This document shows, in pieces, positions 17,694-26,999 of a stretch of DNA of 64,000 bases (the stretch's first letter is position 1; each line of letters starts with the position of its first letter). This stretch comes from Methanoplanus endosymbiosus. GTDB lineage: Archaea > Halobacteriota > Methanomicrobia > Methanomicrobiales > Methanomicrobiaceae. The translations under genes and the position numbers were made by a program. The notes below the pieces were generated by a model that was not told the DNA's origin, did not search any database, and saw only the letters and a list, made by a program, of their open reading frames with translations. Where the stretch lies: NCBI RefSeq assembly GCF_024662215.1, contig NZ_CP096115.1, positions 496,001 through 560,000 of the forward strand, given 5' to 3'.

Positions 17694-18638
17694 TCACCTG
17701 AAAGGCAGTTCAGTCATATCCAGATCGTCCGGAGAGATTATAGTGCCGCCATAGTATTTTTCTGCATCCTGTATATGGGTTGTTGTTTTGGTATATCGTG
17801 AACTGATATGAATTAGTGCCAGCATCCGTGCAGAGATTGCTGTGGCAACCTCCGCAGCCTCACCGGCTGTGGAATGAAATACCTCCGCAGCCCTCTTCCT
17901 CTCAGAATCGTCATAGGTTGCATCGTGAATGAGCAGATCAGCATCCCTGGCCCATGTTATCCATTCGCCATCTAACTGCGGCCTTGTATCTCCGGAATAG
18001 ACGACTTTTCTTCCGGAACGCGCAGGCCCCATTACATCCTCAGGGCGTACAACTCTGACTTCCCCGTCAGGAAGCTCAGCTTCAACATCCTCCCCCCTCT
18101 GAAGCCTTCCAAAGAGAGGACCGGGCCTGACACCAAGCTCAATGGCCTTCTCACGGTCAAATTTTCCGGGGCGCATATCCTCTTCAAGAATATATCCAAG
18201 ACCTGGCATCCCGTGATCTGACGAATAGGCACGCACAGTATAACCGTCAAAGGGCACAACAGAACCATGCCTCAGCTCTGACGGGATTATCCTGAAATTC
18301 AGTCTTGTCTTTGATATCTTTTCAACGTAGTCAATAAATTCATATATCCAGGACGGCCCGTACACCGTCAGGGGGTTTTCCCGCCCGTTAAAAGACATCG
18401 TCTGCACAAGCCCGCAGACACCAAGATAATGATCGGCATGCCAGTGTGAGATGAAGACTGCATCAACAGTAAAACCTGTCCTTGCCCTCATCATCTGCTG
18501 CTGAGCACCCTCACCGCAGTCAAATAACAGAGTGTCAGAACCGCGTCTTATCATATAACAGGCAGGATTTTTGTTGGTTGTCGGAAGTGCACCCGCAGTG
18601 CCTAAGAAATATACCTGAAGTGTCTCACCCGCTATAAT
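17694..18638 (-). CDS. rnz: Ribonuclease Z, apparently starting at AUU or AUA
   Basis: RNase Z removes 3' trailers from tRNA precursors. The metallo-beta-lactamase motif SHWHADHYLG, the N-terminal FLGTAGALPTT, FDCGEGAQQQM and the later YSGDTRP and HSTAGEAA motifs are present. The first ATG (18554) is 28 codons too late and would remove the conserved FLGTAGALP strand. In-frame sequence continues upstream to AGETLQVYFLGTAG without ATG, GTG or TTG. The only plausible starts are ATT at 18638 or ATA at 18635, lying 5 and 8 nt after a strong AGGAGG inside the preceding gene. It overlaps the preceding gene's stop by a few bases. Confidence 0.88.
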   Translation of the reverse strand: MIAGETLQVYFLGTAGALPTTNKNPACYMIRRGSDTLLFDCGEGAQQQMMRARTGFTVDAVFISHWHADHYLGVCGLVQTMSFNGRENPLTVYGPSWIYEFIDYVEKISKTRLNFRIIPSELRHGSVVPFDGYTVRAYSSDHGMPGLGYILEEDMRPGKFDREKAIELGVRPGPLFGRLQRGEDVEAELPDGEVRVVRPEDVMGPARSGRKVVYSGDTRPQLDGEWITWARDADLLIHDATYDDSERKRAAEVFHSTAGEAAEVATAISARMLALIHISSRYTKTTTHIQDAEKYYGGTIISPDDLDMTELPFR

Positions 18639-19408
18639 GCATTCCTCCTGATAAATTCAAGGCTCTTCTCTGCCTCATCAATATTTCTCCCTTCTACAAC
18701 ACATATTCCCCTGTAATCTGATCTCTTTATCGCAGAGAATACATCGTCCCAGTGTATAGTTCCGTCTCCGACTGCCTTATGCTCATCACTCTTCCCGTTA
18801 TTGTCGTGAATATGCAGATGTGAGATCCTGCTGAGATCTTTCAGGAAACCGTTCAGTGTTCCGGTGGTATTTGCATGGCCGCAGTCAAGGGTTATACCAA
18901 TGCCTTCGATTCCTTCGGTCATGCCGAATATCTCATCCGGAAATCTGCACAGAAAGTCAGGAATGTCCGGCATATTTTCAAGACATACCAGTACCCCGCA
19001 GTCCGATGCAGTTTTGCCAATCTCTCTGAGAGCTTCTTTATGAAGGTCCCATACCTTTCCGGGGAGAAGTTTTGCAGCCGGGGACATATATCCGGGGTGG
19101 ATGGTCACCCGGTCGGTAAAATCAGCAGCATTTGTCACACATGCCTGCAGCTGACGGATCGACTCATGGTATATCGGATAATTCAGAGAGGCGAGATTTA
19201 AGTCTGAAAAGGGCGCATGGACAGATACTGACAGATTCGTATTGCCGAGTGTCTCAGCGATCCTCTCCTTTGATTCCCTGACATCAAGCCTGTAATTGCC
19301 TTCAGCCGAGATCTCCCATCCGTCATATCCTTTATCCTCAATGCCGTATATCCACTCTATAGCAGACCAGATCTTACCTGAAGATGCAAAATAAACAGGA
19401 TTTTTCAT
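18632..19408 (-). CDS. AP endonuclease family 2-like TIM barrel protein
   Basis: This 258-residue TIM barrel of the xylose isomerase-like/endonuclease IV superfamily has typical metal-ligand positions: SVHAPFSDLNLAS, TIHPGYMSP, VCLENMPD, ITLDCGHANTTG, HLHIHDNNGKSDEH and CVVEGRN. Members act as sugar isomerases/epimerases or AP endonucleases. The shorter length fits the sugar isomerase-like group as well as nucleases, so the exact reaction is open. Its start overlaps the preceding kinase gene by four bases (ATGA). Confidence 0.8.
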   Translation of the reverse strand: MKNPVYFASSGKIWSAIEWIYGIEDKGYDGWEISAEGNYRLDVRESKERIAETLGNTNLSVSVHAPFSDLNLASLNYPIYHESIRQLQACVTNAADFTDRVTIHPGYMSPAAKLLPGKVWDLHKEALREIGKTASDCGVLVCLENMPDIPDFLCRFPDEIFGMTEGIEGIGITLDCGHANTTGTLNGFLKDLSRISHLHIHDNNGKSDEHKAVGDGTIHWDDVFSAIKRSDYRGICVVEGRNIDEAEKSLEFIRRNAL

Positions 19409-19962
19409 ACCCTGCTCCGGATATTCTTTATGGTGAGTATGACTTTTTCAGAGAAATCATCAAGCGAACCTTCATTTTCAATCCGGAAATCTGCCATCTT
19501 AAATGCCCTGCCAAGTCCCCATCCGGTCTCTCTTTCGTCACGTCTCCTGAGAGATTCTTCATCAGCTGTATCATCTGATCTGCCTCTTGTACCCATCCTC
19601 TTAAGCCTTGATTCAAATGAGCTTTCAATGGAGACAAGACAGAAATTATCGAAGTGATCCCTGTACAGTTCCACCTCGGAATCACCCCTTATGCCGTCAA
19701 CAACCACAAGGTCGCTATCTTTATCTTCGATATCCGGAATAGTCAGTTTTGCAAGGCCGTCCATTCCAAGACCGGCGCGGAGATGCCTGGACATCTCCCC
19801 CATATTCAGGTCTGTCCGTTTAAGCCCGGCATCATCAAGAGCCTTTCGTACTACATCACCCATCACAACGACAGGTATGTCCATCTTTGTTGCAATATTT
19901 GAAAATTCCCCTTTACCGCTTCCGGGAAGGCCAACAACTCCTATGACTATCATATCAAACAT
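19405..19962 (-). CDS. UPF0200-type P-loop nucleotide kinase
   Basis: This 185-residue P-loop kinase has Walker A GLPGSGKGE at residues 11-19 and resembles dephospho-CoA and adenylate kinases. The archaeal UPF0200 family has this layout, with VVVMGDVVR, LVVVDGIRGDSEV and the RDERETGWG lid-like segment. The substrate is unknown. It is the first gene of a three-gene unit with the TIM-barrel protein and RNase Z. Confidence 0.8.
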   Translation of the reverse strand: MFDMIVIGVVGLPGSGKGEFSNIATKMDIPVVVMGDVVRKALDDAGLKRTDLNMGEMSRHLRAGLGMDGLAKLTIPDIEDKDSDLVVVDGIRGDSEVELYRDHFDNFCLVSIESSFESRLKRMGTRGRSDDTADEESLRRRDERETGWGLGRAFKMADFRIENEGSLDDFSEKVILTIKNIRSRV

Positions 19963-20265
19963 CCTGTAATTTTAAAAACTCAATTTATTAAAAATCCAAT
20001 ATTATTATTAATTTAAGCATTTATGATATTATTGGATATTCGGTAGTTTTGACTGTGCTCCGATACCGGATGAATGCCGGTTCTGATATTGGCAGATCCG
20101 GCTGTACCTATGACTGTCTCCGGCTGCCTGTCCTGACATTGTATCATTGTATTAATGCCGGTTCTGACAGTATCAGGTATTTCAGGAAAATATCCGGAGA
20201 ACATAATATTGACAGATCTCAGGCCGAAATCAGATCAGAGCACCATTCGGCAGATTTTTGCTGCA
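19963..20265. other. Intergenic region of about 303 bp with short repeats
   Basis: No gene is seen. The segment AATGCCGGTTCTGA occurs twice (about 20072 and 20154) in direct orientation, each followed by a similar TAT or CAGTATC stretch. The left side serves as promoter region for the UPF0200 operon, with an AT-rich stretch at 19975-20040. Confidence 0.35.
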
Positions 20266-21030
20266 TCAATAACTCCTCCTTGCCTGAAGGATATCAGTCA
20301 GCGGGATTGAATCTGCAATAAGTATCCTGCCGTTTTCATAGGCAATCTCACCGTCTTCCCTCGTCTGAATCCGGACCCTTCTCCTCATCTTATCGCCAAT
20401 CCTCTTTAAGTCCTCAAACATTAGAGGCGGAATCCTGCCTTCAATCCCCTGCTGAAGCACTATATCAATATCATCATCGACTTCCCTGGCAATATATACT
20501 GCATCATCCTCACGCCCCGGAAAGAGCGTCACAGCAATTTCAAGTTTTGAGAGTTTTTCCGAATGATAAGCATCTTTGCAGAATTCAAATGACTCCTTTA
20601 TCTTCCCGACCACATCGCAGTCCACCTTTAAGAGAAGCGGATAATGCTCCCATCTTGTTTTAATATCCAGATGGACAAGATCAAGAAGTCCGGCATCAGT
20701 CATCTCCTTTAGGGTATCAGGATAGCCGCCATTGGTCTGGATACCGACCTTCAGACCCATCTTCCGGCATCCCTTTGCCATCTCCATCAGTGCATCCTTC
20801 TGCATTGTCGGTTCTCCGCCTGAGAAGATAACACCTGATATAACCAGTGAGGACTCTTTTATCATTTCAAGGATCTCCTTTGTGTCCCTGAAATCCTGCC
20901 CGGACTGTATTTCCCTGTTATGACAGTAGTGGCATCTCACCTGACATCCTCTGAGGAATACCACACATACTGACTTACCACGCCAGTCAACTGTACTTAA
21001 TGGAACAAATCCGCCAAAATTTACCTTCAA
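20266..21030 (-). CDS. NrdG-like radical SAM activating enzyme
   Basis: This 254-residue radical SAM protein has the cluster motif GCQVRCHYCHN (CX3CX2C) at residues 29-39, then VIFSGGEPTMQ and IQTNGGYPD. This pattern matches the activating enzyme of anaerobic ribonucleoside-triphosphate reductase, which generates a glycyl radical on NrdD. The reductase gene is not in the window, and related pyruvate-formate-lyase-type activases share these motifs, so the partner is inferred. Confidence 0.82.
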   Translation of the reverse strand: MKVNFGGFVPLSTVDWRGKSVCVVFLRGCQVRCHYCHNREIQSGQDFRDTKEILEMIKESSLVISGVIFSGGEPTMQKDALMEMAKGCRKMGLKVGIQTNGGYPDTLKEMTDAGLLDLVHLDIKTRWEHYPLLLKVDCDVVGKIKESFEFCKDAYHSEKLSKLEIAVTLFPGREDDAVYIAREVDDDIDIVLQQGIEGRIPPLMFEDLKRIGDKMRRRVRIQTREDGEIAYENGRILIADSIPLTDILQARRSY

Positions 21031-21207
21031 AAAAAATCACCAGTCTGAATAATTTTTTATCTGATGAAGCATGAAAGTTTCAGTATGATCCCATACAGAT
21101 TATGACCGGAGTCATACGGAAATAACAGCAGTTTGCCGGCAATACAGCAATTGAATCAGATAATCAGGATAATATGAATCAGATCAGTTATCCGGACAGA
21201 AAATATA

Positions 21208-21885
21208 ATGATTATAATGATGACACCAAAAACCGCAATATCACTGACCTCCTATTCAGAGGAGAACCTAAAGACTGCACAACATGCAGATTATATTGAA
21301 ATAAGACTGGATTTATGCGATAAAAGAGAAAGAGAGGATTTCATAGCTTATTTTTCAGATGACAATAATAAGCACAATGCTCCGGTCATCGCAACTGTCA
21401 GAAGTATAAAGGAAGGCGGAAAATTCTCAGGCAGTAAGAGAGACTGGCTGGATCTTGTCATGCCATGGGCAGATATTGCAGACTATACTGACATTGAAAG
21501 GGATTACTCGGAATATGCCGGAGAGTTACGTAAAAAATCAGGGATTATATCCTCAGTGCATCTCAGTTACATGCCTGGTGATGATGAACTAAAGGAGACA
21601 GATGATGAACTCAGAAATTACGGCGACCTGCCAAAGATCGTAGTCACACCGGGCAGCACAGATGACATCCTGAAGCTGGCAGAGTTTACACTAAGCTGTA
21701 AAAAATCCAGAAAACCGATTATTACCAGCATTATGGGGAGTGAATACTACTGGGCAAGGGTGATTATGCCGCTGTTTGGATCAGAATGTGTGTACTGTCA
21801 CTGTGGTGAGGCTGCGGCAGAAGGGCAGTATGAACTTGATGTAATGAATGAGATATTTGCCCTAATCTGTGGCCGGCAGACATAA
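21208..21885 (+). CDS. aroD: 3-Dehydroquinate dehydratase, type I
   Basis: This 225-residue enzyme converts 3-dehydroquinate to 3-dehydroshikimate in aromatic amino acid biosynthesis. Type I features are the IEIRLD strand near residue 30, ATVRS near 70, the catalytic His in SSVHLSY near 118, the Schiff-base Lys in PKIVVTPG near 147, and the C-terminal EGQYELD loop. The gene stands alone. Three closely spaced start codons are possible (ATG at 21208, or the pair at 21217-21222). Confidence 0.9.
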   Translation: MIIMMTPKTAISLTSYSEENLKTAQHADYIEIRLDLCDKREREDFIAYFSDDNNKHNAPVIATVRSIKEGGKFSGSKRDWLDLVMPWADIADYTDIERDYSEYAGELRKKSGIISSVHLSYMPGDDELKETDDELRNYGDLPKIVVTPGSTDDILKLAEFTLSCKKSRKPIITSIMGSEYYWARVIMPLFGSECVYCHCGEAAAEGQYELDVMNEIFALICGRQT

Positions 21886-22191
21886 TATTAATTTCAGACT
21901 GAAATCAAAAAAATCAGATTATACTTTTTTCCGGGCAACAAATTATATATAATCACATTCCGATTAACAGTTAATCCAAAAAAACCGGGGAAATTTGCGG
22001 CGAAAAAAACCGGCAGTTACAGACAATAATGTACAGTAATCTGATATATACAGGACTCTGACGATTTAAAAATTTAAATTCAATAAAATTCCGGTGCAGA
22101 ATCAACAGATTCCATAGTTACAGTTACATTTTAGCTTAAATCAGATAATTCCCCGCCAAAGATACTTTTTGGGGAAATATGATCTGGGACA
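21886..22191. other. Intergenic region upstream of the CDC48 promoter
   Basis: No gene is found. The stretch includes an AT-rich run with ATTATATATAATC at about 21941-21953. An inverted repeat at 22149-22174 pairs TTCCCC with GGGGAA and CCAAA with TTTGG around a GATACT centre, forming a possible hairpin or protein site upstream of the CDC48 TATA box. Confidence 0.4.
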
Positions 22192-22221
22192 AAGTATAAA
22201 TATCATTGGCACTAACCAATG
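22192..22221 (+). promoter_or_regulatory. CDC48 promoter with palindromic operator
   Basis: The TATA box AGTATAAAT at about 22194-22202 is followed at once by a perfect inverted repeat, CATTGG at 22204-22209 and CCAATG at 22216-22221 with a 6-nt spacer. The expected transcript start is near 22222-22226, so a protein bound to the palindrome would block initiation. The downstream operon encodes an unfoldase and a small heat-shock protein. A heat-shock repressor is therefore a reasonable guess, although the sequence does not match the known Phr or HSR1 sites closely. Confidence 0.5.
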
Positions 22222-22249
22222 GTGAAGATAAATTGCAGAGGTAATTATT

Positions 22250-24748
22250 ATGACATATTCACATTCACCAGAACTTACAGTAAAAGAAGCTGCACATGAG
22301 GACGCAGGACGCGGAATTGCAAGAGTCAGCATAGATATAATGCAGGCACTTGACCTCAGAAGCGGCGATGTAATTGAGATTTCCGGAAAGAATAAAGCAG
22401 CCGCAATGGTCTGGCCCGGATTTAACCAGGATACAGGGCGGGGCGTAATCCGGATAGACGGAAATCTCAGAAGTAACATCCAGACCGGAATTGACGAGAA
22501 GGTAACCATAAAAAAGGTAGATGCAAAGTACGCTGAGAAGATTGTAATTCAGCCAACCCATCCTGTGGCGCTCAGGGGCGGCGAGCAGTATATGACAAGG
22601 CTTCTTGCCGGCAGACCTGTGTACCAGGGACAGGTATTCCGTGTAAACATCATGGGCAATGCCCTGACATTTGTCATATCAAAGATCAAACCAGGCGGGG
22701 TTGCAATTGTAGGGCCGGATACGGTAGTAGAGATAAAGGAGACCCCTTACGAACCAAAGGAAGGTGAGAGCAAAAAGGATGTTCCCGATGTCCATTACGA
22801 GGATATAGGCGGACTTGGCAGAGAACTGGATCAGGTGCGTGAGATGATTGAACTTCCGCTCAGGCATCCTGAAATCTTTGAAAGGCTTGGCATAGAACCG
22901 CCAAAGGGAGTTCTGCTCTACGGCCCGCCGGGTACAGGAAAGACCCTGATTGCAAAAGCGGTGGCAAACGAAGTTGATGCAAACTTCATAACACTCTCAG
23001 GCCCGGAGATTATGAGCAAATACTACGGGGAGAGTGAAGGCAAATTAAGGGAAGTCTTTGAATCAGCACAGGAAAATGCCCCCACAATCATCTTTATTGA
23101 TGAGATCGACTCTATTGCTCCAAAGAGGGAAGAGACAAAGGGCGAAGTTGAGCGTAGAGTTGTTGCACAGCTCCTTGCCTTAATGGACGGCCTTAAGGGC
23201 AGAGGTGAGGTAATTGTCATCGCTGCAACAAACCTTCCCGACAGTATAGATCCTGCACTGAGGCGCGGCGGCAGATTTGACCGTGAAATTGAGATTGGAA
23301 TTCCGGACAGAAAGGGCAGGCTTGAGATCTTTCAGGTGCACACAAGAGGCGTACCGCTTGACCTTTCCGACATTGAAGTCTCAAAGGAAGAGAGTGAGGA
23401 ACTCTCAAAGACCTTTGCAGAATACGGAGAGGAAGAAGGAAAAAAGTTTGAGAATGAGATTAAAAGAAAGAAATTCCTTGAACCGTTCTCAGGTGTCACT
23501 CACGGTTTTGTGGGCGCAGACGTATCACTACTGGTAAAGGAAGCGGCAATGCACGCCCTGAGGGAAGAACTGAAATCCCTTAAAACCGGAGAAGACATAC
23601 CGATTGAAATTGTTGAGAAACTGAAGGTCACAAGGGCTGACTTTGATGAAGCCTTAAAACATGTCGAACCCTCGGCAATGCGTGAGGTTTTAGTTGAGAT
23701 ACCCAATGTATCGTGGGAGGACATAGGCGGACTTGAAGAGGTCAAGGCAGAACTTACAGAGGCGGTGGAATGGCCGCTGAAGTACCCTGAAATCTTTGAG
23801 AAGTTCACAACCAGACCACCAAGCGGCATACTGCTCTTTGGCCCGCCCGGAACAGGAAAGACAATGCTTGCAAAGGCAATTGCAAACAAGAGTGAATCAA
23901 ACTTCATATCTGTCAAAGGTCCTGAACTGCTCTCAAAATGGGTCGGCGAATCTGAGAAGGGTGTCAGGGACATATTCAGAAAGGCAAGGCAGGCATCACC
24001 ATCCATCATATTCTTTGATGAAATTGATGCCCTGCTTCCGAAGAGAGGTTCGTACCAGGGTTCATCCCACGTTACAGAGAGCGTCGTAAGCCAGATACTG
24101 ACCGAACTTGACGGCCTTGAGGAATTAAAGGACGTTATCATCCTTGGAGCGACAAACCGTCCCGATATGCTTGATGAGGCACTGATGAGGCCCGGAAGGC
24201 TTGACAGGGTCATATATGTGCCCCCGCCGGACACTGAAGGAAGAAAGAAGATATTTGAAGTATATCTCAACGATGCTGATGAACTCCTGGCAACTGACAT
24301 CGGCGTGGATGACCTTGTGGATAAGACAGAGGGATTTGTCGGCGCAGACATTGAGATGGTCGTCAGAGAGGCAAAACTTGGTGCAATGCGTGAGTTTATC
24401 ACCACGATGGCAGAAAGAACAGATGAAGAGAAGACCGATGCACTTGCCAATGTGAGACTTACAAAGAAGCACTTTGAAAATGCTCTTAAGAGAGTGAAAG
24501 GGACACTGGACAAGGATTCAGTTGAAGAGTATGAGAGAAAAGCCTGGCCTGTAATATACGGCTATGATGAGAGAAAAGAACTTGAAAACGCAGCATCATT
24601 ACTGAAGAGATCAGAATACGGAGATAAATCAGATGAGATCACAGCAGTCTCCGGAGAACTCTCAAAGATGGTCTATGCGCCAAAGAAAGATTTCAGTGAG
24701 ATAAAAAAACTCGCAGAAAAACTTGAAGAGCTGCTTGAAAACCGGTAA
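22250..24748 (+). CDS. CDC48/VAT-type AAA ATPase
   Basis: This 832-residue archaeal p97/VAT homologue unfolds proteins, often feeding the proteasome. It has an N domain (residues 1-185) and two AAA modules: D1 with Walker A GPPGTGKT near 224 and IFIDEIDS, and D2 with a second GPPGTGKT near 531 and IFFDEIDAL. Between the D1 helical region and D2 is a charged insertion (about residues 375-410, with [19 protein letters not shown]), longer than in typical VAT. The C-terminal tail is extended and helical. The ATG at 22250 follows GCAGAGGTAA. An Hsp20-like gene follows 30 nt downstream. Confidence 0.93.
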   Translation: MTYSHSPELTVKEAAHEDAGRGIARVSIDIMQALDLRSGDVIEISGKNKAAAMVWPGFNQDTGRGVIRIDGNLRSNIQTGIDEKVTIKKVDAKYAEKIVIQPTHPVALRGGEQYMTRLLAGRPVYQGQVFRVNIMGNALTFVISKIKPGGVAIVGPDTVVEIKETPYEPKEGESKKDVPDVHYEDIGGLGRELDQVREMIELPLRHPEIFERLGIEPPKGVLLYGPPGTGKTLIAKAVANEVDANFITLSGPEIMSKYYGESEGKLREVFESAQENAPTIIFIDEIDSIAPKREETKGEVERRVVAQLLALMDGLKGRGEVIVIAATNLPDSIDPALRRGGRFDREIEIGIPDRKGRLEIFQVHTRGVPLDLSDIEVSKEESEELSKTFAEYGEEEGKKFENEIKRKKFLEPFSGVTHGFVGADVSLLVKEAAMHALREELKSLKTGEDIPIEIVEKLKVTRADFDEALKHVEPSAMREVLVEIPNVSWEDIGGLEEVKAELTEAVEWPLKYPEIFEKFTTRPPSGILLFGPPGTGKTMLAKAIANKSESNFISVKGPELLSKWVGESEKGVRDIFRKARQASPSIIFFDEIDALLPKRGSYQGSSHVTESVVSQILTELDGLEELKDVIILGATNRPDMLDEALMRPGRLDRVIYVPPPDTEGRKKIFEVYLNDADELLATDIGVDDLVDKTEGFVGADIEMVVREAKLGAMREFITTMAERTDEEKTDALANVRLTKKHFENALKRVKGTLDKDSVEEYERKAWPVIYGYDERKELENAASLLKRSEYGDKSDEITAVSGELSKMVYAPKKDFSEIKKLAEKLEELLENR

Positions 24749-24778
24749 ACCGGAATCTGGTAATGGAGGTGTTTTAAC

Positions 24779-25243
24779 ATGCCCGGAGAAGATGACGAGA
24801 ACAGAGACGAAATATACAAATTCATCAGAGACACCATTGAATCAGCGATTAAAAGCGGAAAAATGCCGTCAAAGGTAGGCTTTTCCATAACTATCACCGG
24901 CGGAAATCTGCCTGAGGAGATAGAAAATCCGGGAGAAGAATCCGGTGAAGACTCCAAAAACAACAGAAATCACGATTCACCGGCAAAGATGCTTTCAGAA
25001 CAGAAAAGAGGTTTTCACACGGAAGTCCATAAAAACGGCGATGAAATTATTGTATATGCTGAAATTCCCGGAGCAGACAATTCAAACACCGCCGTATCAC
25101 TGGACGGTGAAAATATGATAATCACCTCCCTGCCGGAAGAGACAAAGTATCAGGAAATTGTCAAAATCCCGCCACTTAAGAAGGAGACATTAAAATTCCG
25201 TTCGAGAAACGGAGTTTTAGAATTATCAGCCATACTTGAGTGA
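24779..25243 (+). CDS. Hsp20/alpha-crystallin-like small heat shock protein
   Basis: This 154-residue protein has an acidic, polar N-terminal half and a C-terminal alpha-crystallin-like beta-sandwich (about residues 78-154). The latter shows EVHKNGDEIIVYAEIPGA and the closing RSRNGVLELSAIL, matching the usual GVLEV element of Hsp20 proteins. The layout also resembles GvpH-like Hsp20 relatives. It lies 30 nt after the CDC48 gene behind a GGAGGTG ribosome binding site, so the two probably form a protein quality-control operon. Confidence 0.8.
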   Translation: MPGEDDENRDEIYKFIRDTIESAIKSGKMPSKVGFSITITGGNLPEEIENPGEESGEDSKNNRNHDSPAKMLSEQKRGFHTEVHKNGDEIIVYAEIPGADNSNTAVSLDGENMIITSLPEETKYQEIVKIPPLKKETLKFRSRNGVLELSAILE

Positions 25244-25391
25244 TAATTCAGAAGACATACCTTTTTTTGCACACTTACATGCACCTGCCCGGACATCTGT
25301 CAGACTGCTCCGGTATGAACCTTTACGGATAAATTTAATAGACTCCGGTTCAATAAAGATTTGAATTTGAAATTGTCCGGAGGAAAAGAAT

Positions 25392-26279
25392 ATGATAACA
25401 CTTGAAAATTATCTTGACTCGGCAGAGGTTGCAGAGGACTTAAAAGAATTAATAGTTCTGATCTCAAAGCAGGCGCTTCCGATCAGAAATGCATTTATTG
25501 AAAACCAGTCTTACGCAGGCACAGAGAATAAATCAGGGGAAATTCAGGCAGAACTTGATGTCTGGTCTGATGAGCACCTGATAAATGTCTTAAGAAAATC
25601 CTCCCTTGTAAGAGAGCTTGCCTCAGAAGAACAGCCTGAGGTACTGAAATTTGACAATGCAAAAGCTGATTATGCCGTTGTTATGGACCCGCTTGACGGT
25701 TCGTCACTGATACAGGTCAATTTGTGTGTAGGGACAATTATTGGCATATATGACAACGGAAGAGCACTGAACCGGGGTGAGGAGTTAACGGCTGCCATGT
25801 ATATGCTGTACGGCCCTATGAACGTGCTTGTCCTTACGGTTGGAAAAGGAGTCTATGTCTTTGCAATGGATGGGGAAAATAGATATAAAATGCTTGACGG
25901 CCCTGTTAAAATGCCGGAAGGCAAAATTTACGGCAGCGGTGCACTTCGTAAGGAATGGACACTGAAGCATAAGAGATTTATTGAGGAGATCGAAGAGGAC
26001 GGTGGGAAACTCAGATATTCAGGTTCATTTGTTGCAGACTTCCACCAGATACTCAGATACGGCGGTGTTTACTGCTATCCGGGCACTGATAAAAAGCCTG
26101 AAGGAAAACTCAGGCTTGTATTTGAGGCAAATCCAATTGGTTTTATTGCAAAACAGGCAGGCGGAGCAATATCTGACGGAAGTACAAATTTACTGACAGT
26201 AAAACCAAAAAAAGCAGATCATAAAACACCCATATATGTTGGCAGTGCCGGATTGATCAGCAAGCTTGAATCCATGTAA
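25392..26279 (+). CDS. fbp: Fructose-1,6-bisphosphatase, class I
   Basis: This 295-residue gluconeogenic phosphatase has the class I metal site DPLDGSSLIQVNLCVGTI near residues 99-116, an SEEQPE upstream acidic motif, the sugar-phosphate site YSGSFVADFHQIL and the later LRLVFEANPI. The fold and motifs distinguish it from the archaeal class V FBP aldolase/phosphatase. A GGAGGA ribosome binding site precedes the ATG. It appears monocistronic. Confidence 0.92.
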   Translation: MITLENYLDSAEVAEDLKELIVLISKQALPIRNAFIENQSYAGTENKSGEIQAELDVWSDEHLINVLRKSSLVRELASEEQPEVLKFDNAKADYAVVMDPLDGSSLIQVNLCVGTIIGIYDNGRALNRGEELTAAMYMLYGPMNVLVLTVGKGVYVFAMDGENRYKMLDGPVKMPEGKIYGSGALRKEWTLKHKRFIEEIEEDGGKLRYSGSFVADFHQILRYGGVYCYPGTDKKPEGKLRLVFEANPIGFIAKQAGGAISDGSTNLLTVKPKKADHKTPIYVGSAGLISKLESM

Positions 26280-26353
26280 TCCGGAGGTTTAAGATGAACA
26301 GAAAACCGGATCATGGAAATTATTAATTATTATACAGCCGTATATAAAGGAAG

Positions 26354-26590
26354 ATGGTAAACAGCATTGTATTGCCCATAAAAAAAGTCTATGCCCTGAC
26401 AGAATCCAGAATTACTGTTGAGATTAAAGATGACGGACGGAAACTAAAGGGAGTATTAGCCGCCGTTGATGAGCATCTCAACATCCAGATGGATCAGGCA
26501 ACTGAATACACTAATGATGTAAGGGGCAGAAATCTTGGTACAGTTGTTATCAGGGGCAGCAACATTTTAACAATTGCTCCTGAAATCTAA
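26354..26590 (+). CDS. Sm-like RNA-binding protein (LSm)
   Basis: This 78-residue protein shows both Sm motifs: Sm1 with ITVEIKDDGRKLKGVLAAVD and MDQATEY, and Sm2 with LGTVVIRGSNILTI. Archaeal LSm proteins form heptameric rings that bind U-rich RNA. It lies 19 nt upstream of a winged-helix gene on the same strand. Confidence 0.88.
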   Translation: MVNSIVLPIKKVYALTESRITVEIKDDGRKLKGVLAAVDEHLNIQMDQATEYTNDVRGRNLGTVVIRGSNILTIAPEI

Positions 26591-26609
26591 GTGATGGAAG
26601 GGTTGCCAA

Positions 26610-26957
26610 TTGGAAATTGAAGATCAGGCATTAAAGCTTATTGTGGATAGCCCTGAGGGCGTGCTCCAGAGTGAGTTATGGAAACTGCTTAAGATAGACA
26701 GCAGAAAATGCTCAAGAGTAGTTAAAAAACTGCTGGACGGCGAAAAGATCGAAAGACTTGAACATAAATCAGACGGAATTAAAACATTCCGTCTGAGGCA
26801 GAAGAAGAAAATTTTAAATCCTGACCTTATAATGGCCGGCGGAGAACTTCTCCCATGTATAGGCTGTGAAGAGGAATGCAGTTTTGAGGAATGCCCTTAC
26901 CTCATGGACTGGATGTACCAGCTTGCTATTGAGGGTTATCAGGAAACTTCTGAATAA
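26610..26957 (+). CDS. Winged-helix protein with four-cysteine C-terminal cluster
   Basis: This 115-residue protein (TTG start) has an N-terminal winged helix (residues 8-63, with LQSELWKLLKIDSRKCSRVVK) and a C-terminal CIGCEEECSFEEC segment, giving CX2CX3CX4C. That spacing could bind zinc or an iron-sulfur cluster. The layout is reminiscent of RPC34/TFE-beta-like winged-helix proteins that carry a C-terminal Fe-S site, but they are longer and the match is only architectural. It is probably co-transcribed with the LSm gene. Confidence 0.65.
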   Translation: MEIEDQALKLIVDSPEGVLQSELWKLLKIDSRKCSRVVKKLLDGEKIERLEHKSDGIKTFRLRQKKKILNPDLIMAGGELLPCIGCEEECSFEECPYLMDWMYQLAIEGYQETSE

Positions 26958-26999
26958 TATAAATAACTTTTTTTAATAGTTCATCCTAATAGATTTTTA

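Noticed and set aside
23500-24513. 337-codon minus-strand frame opposite CDC48 D2
   Set aside because: It is fully antisense to a conserved AAA module, and its Ser/Pro-rich composition is that of an antisense shadow.
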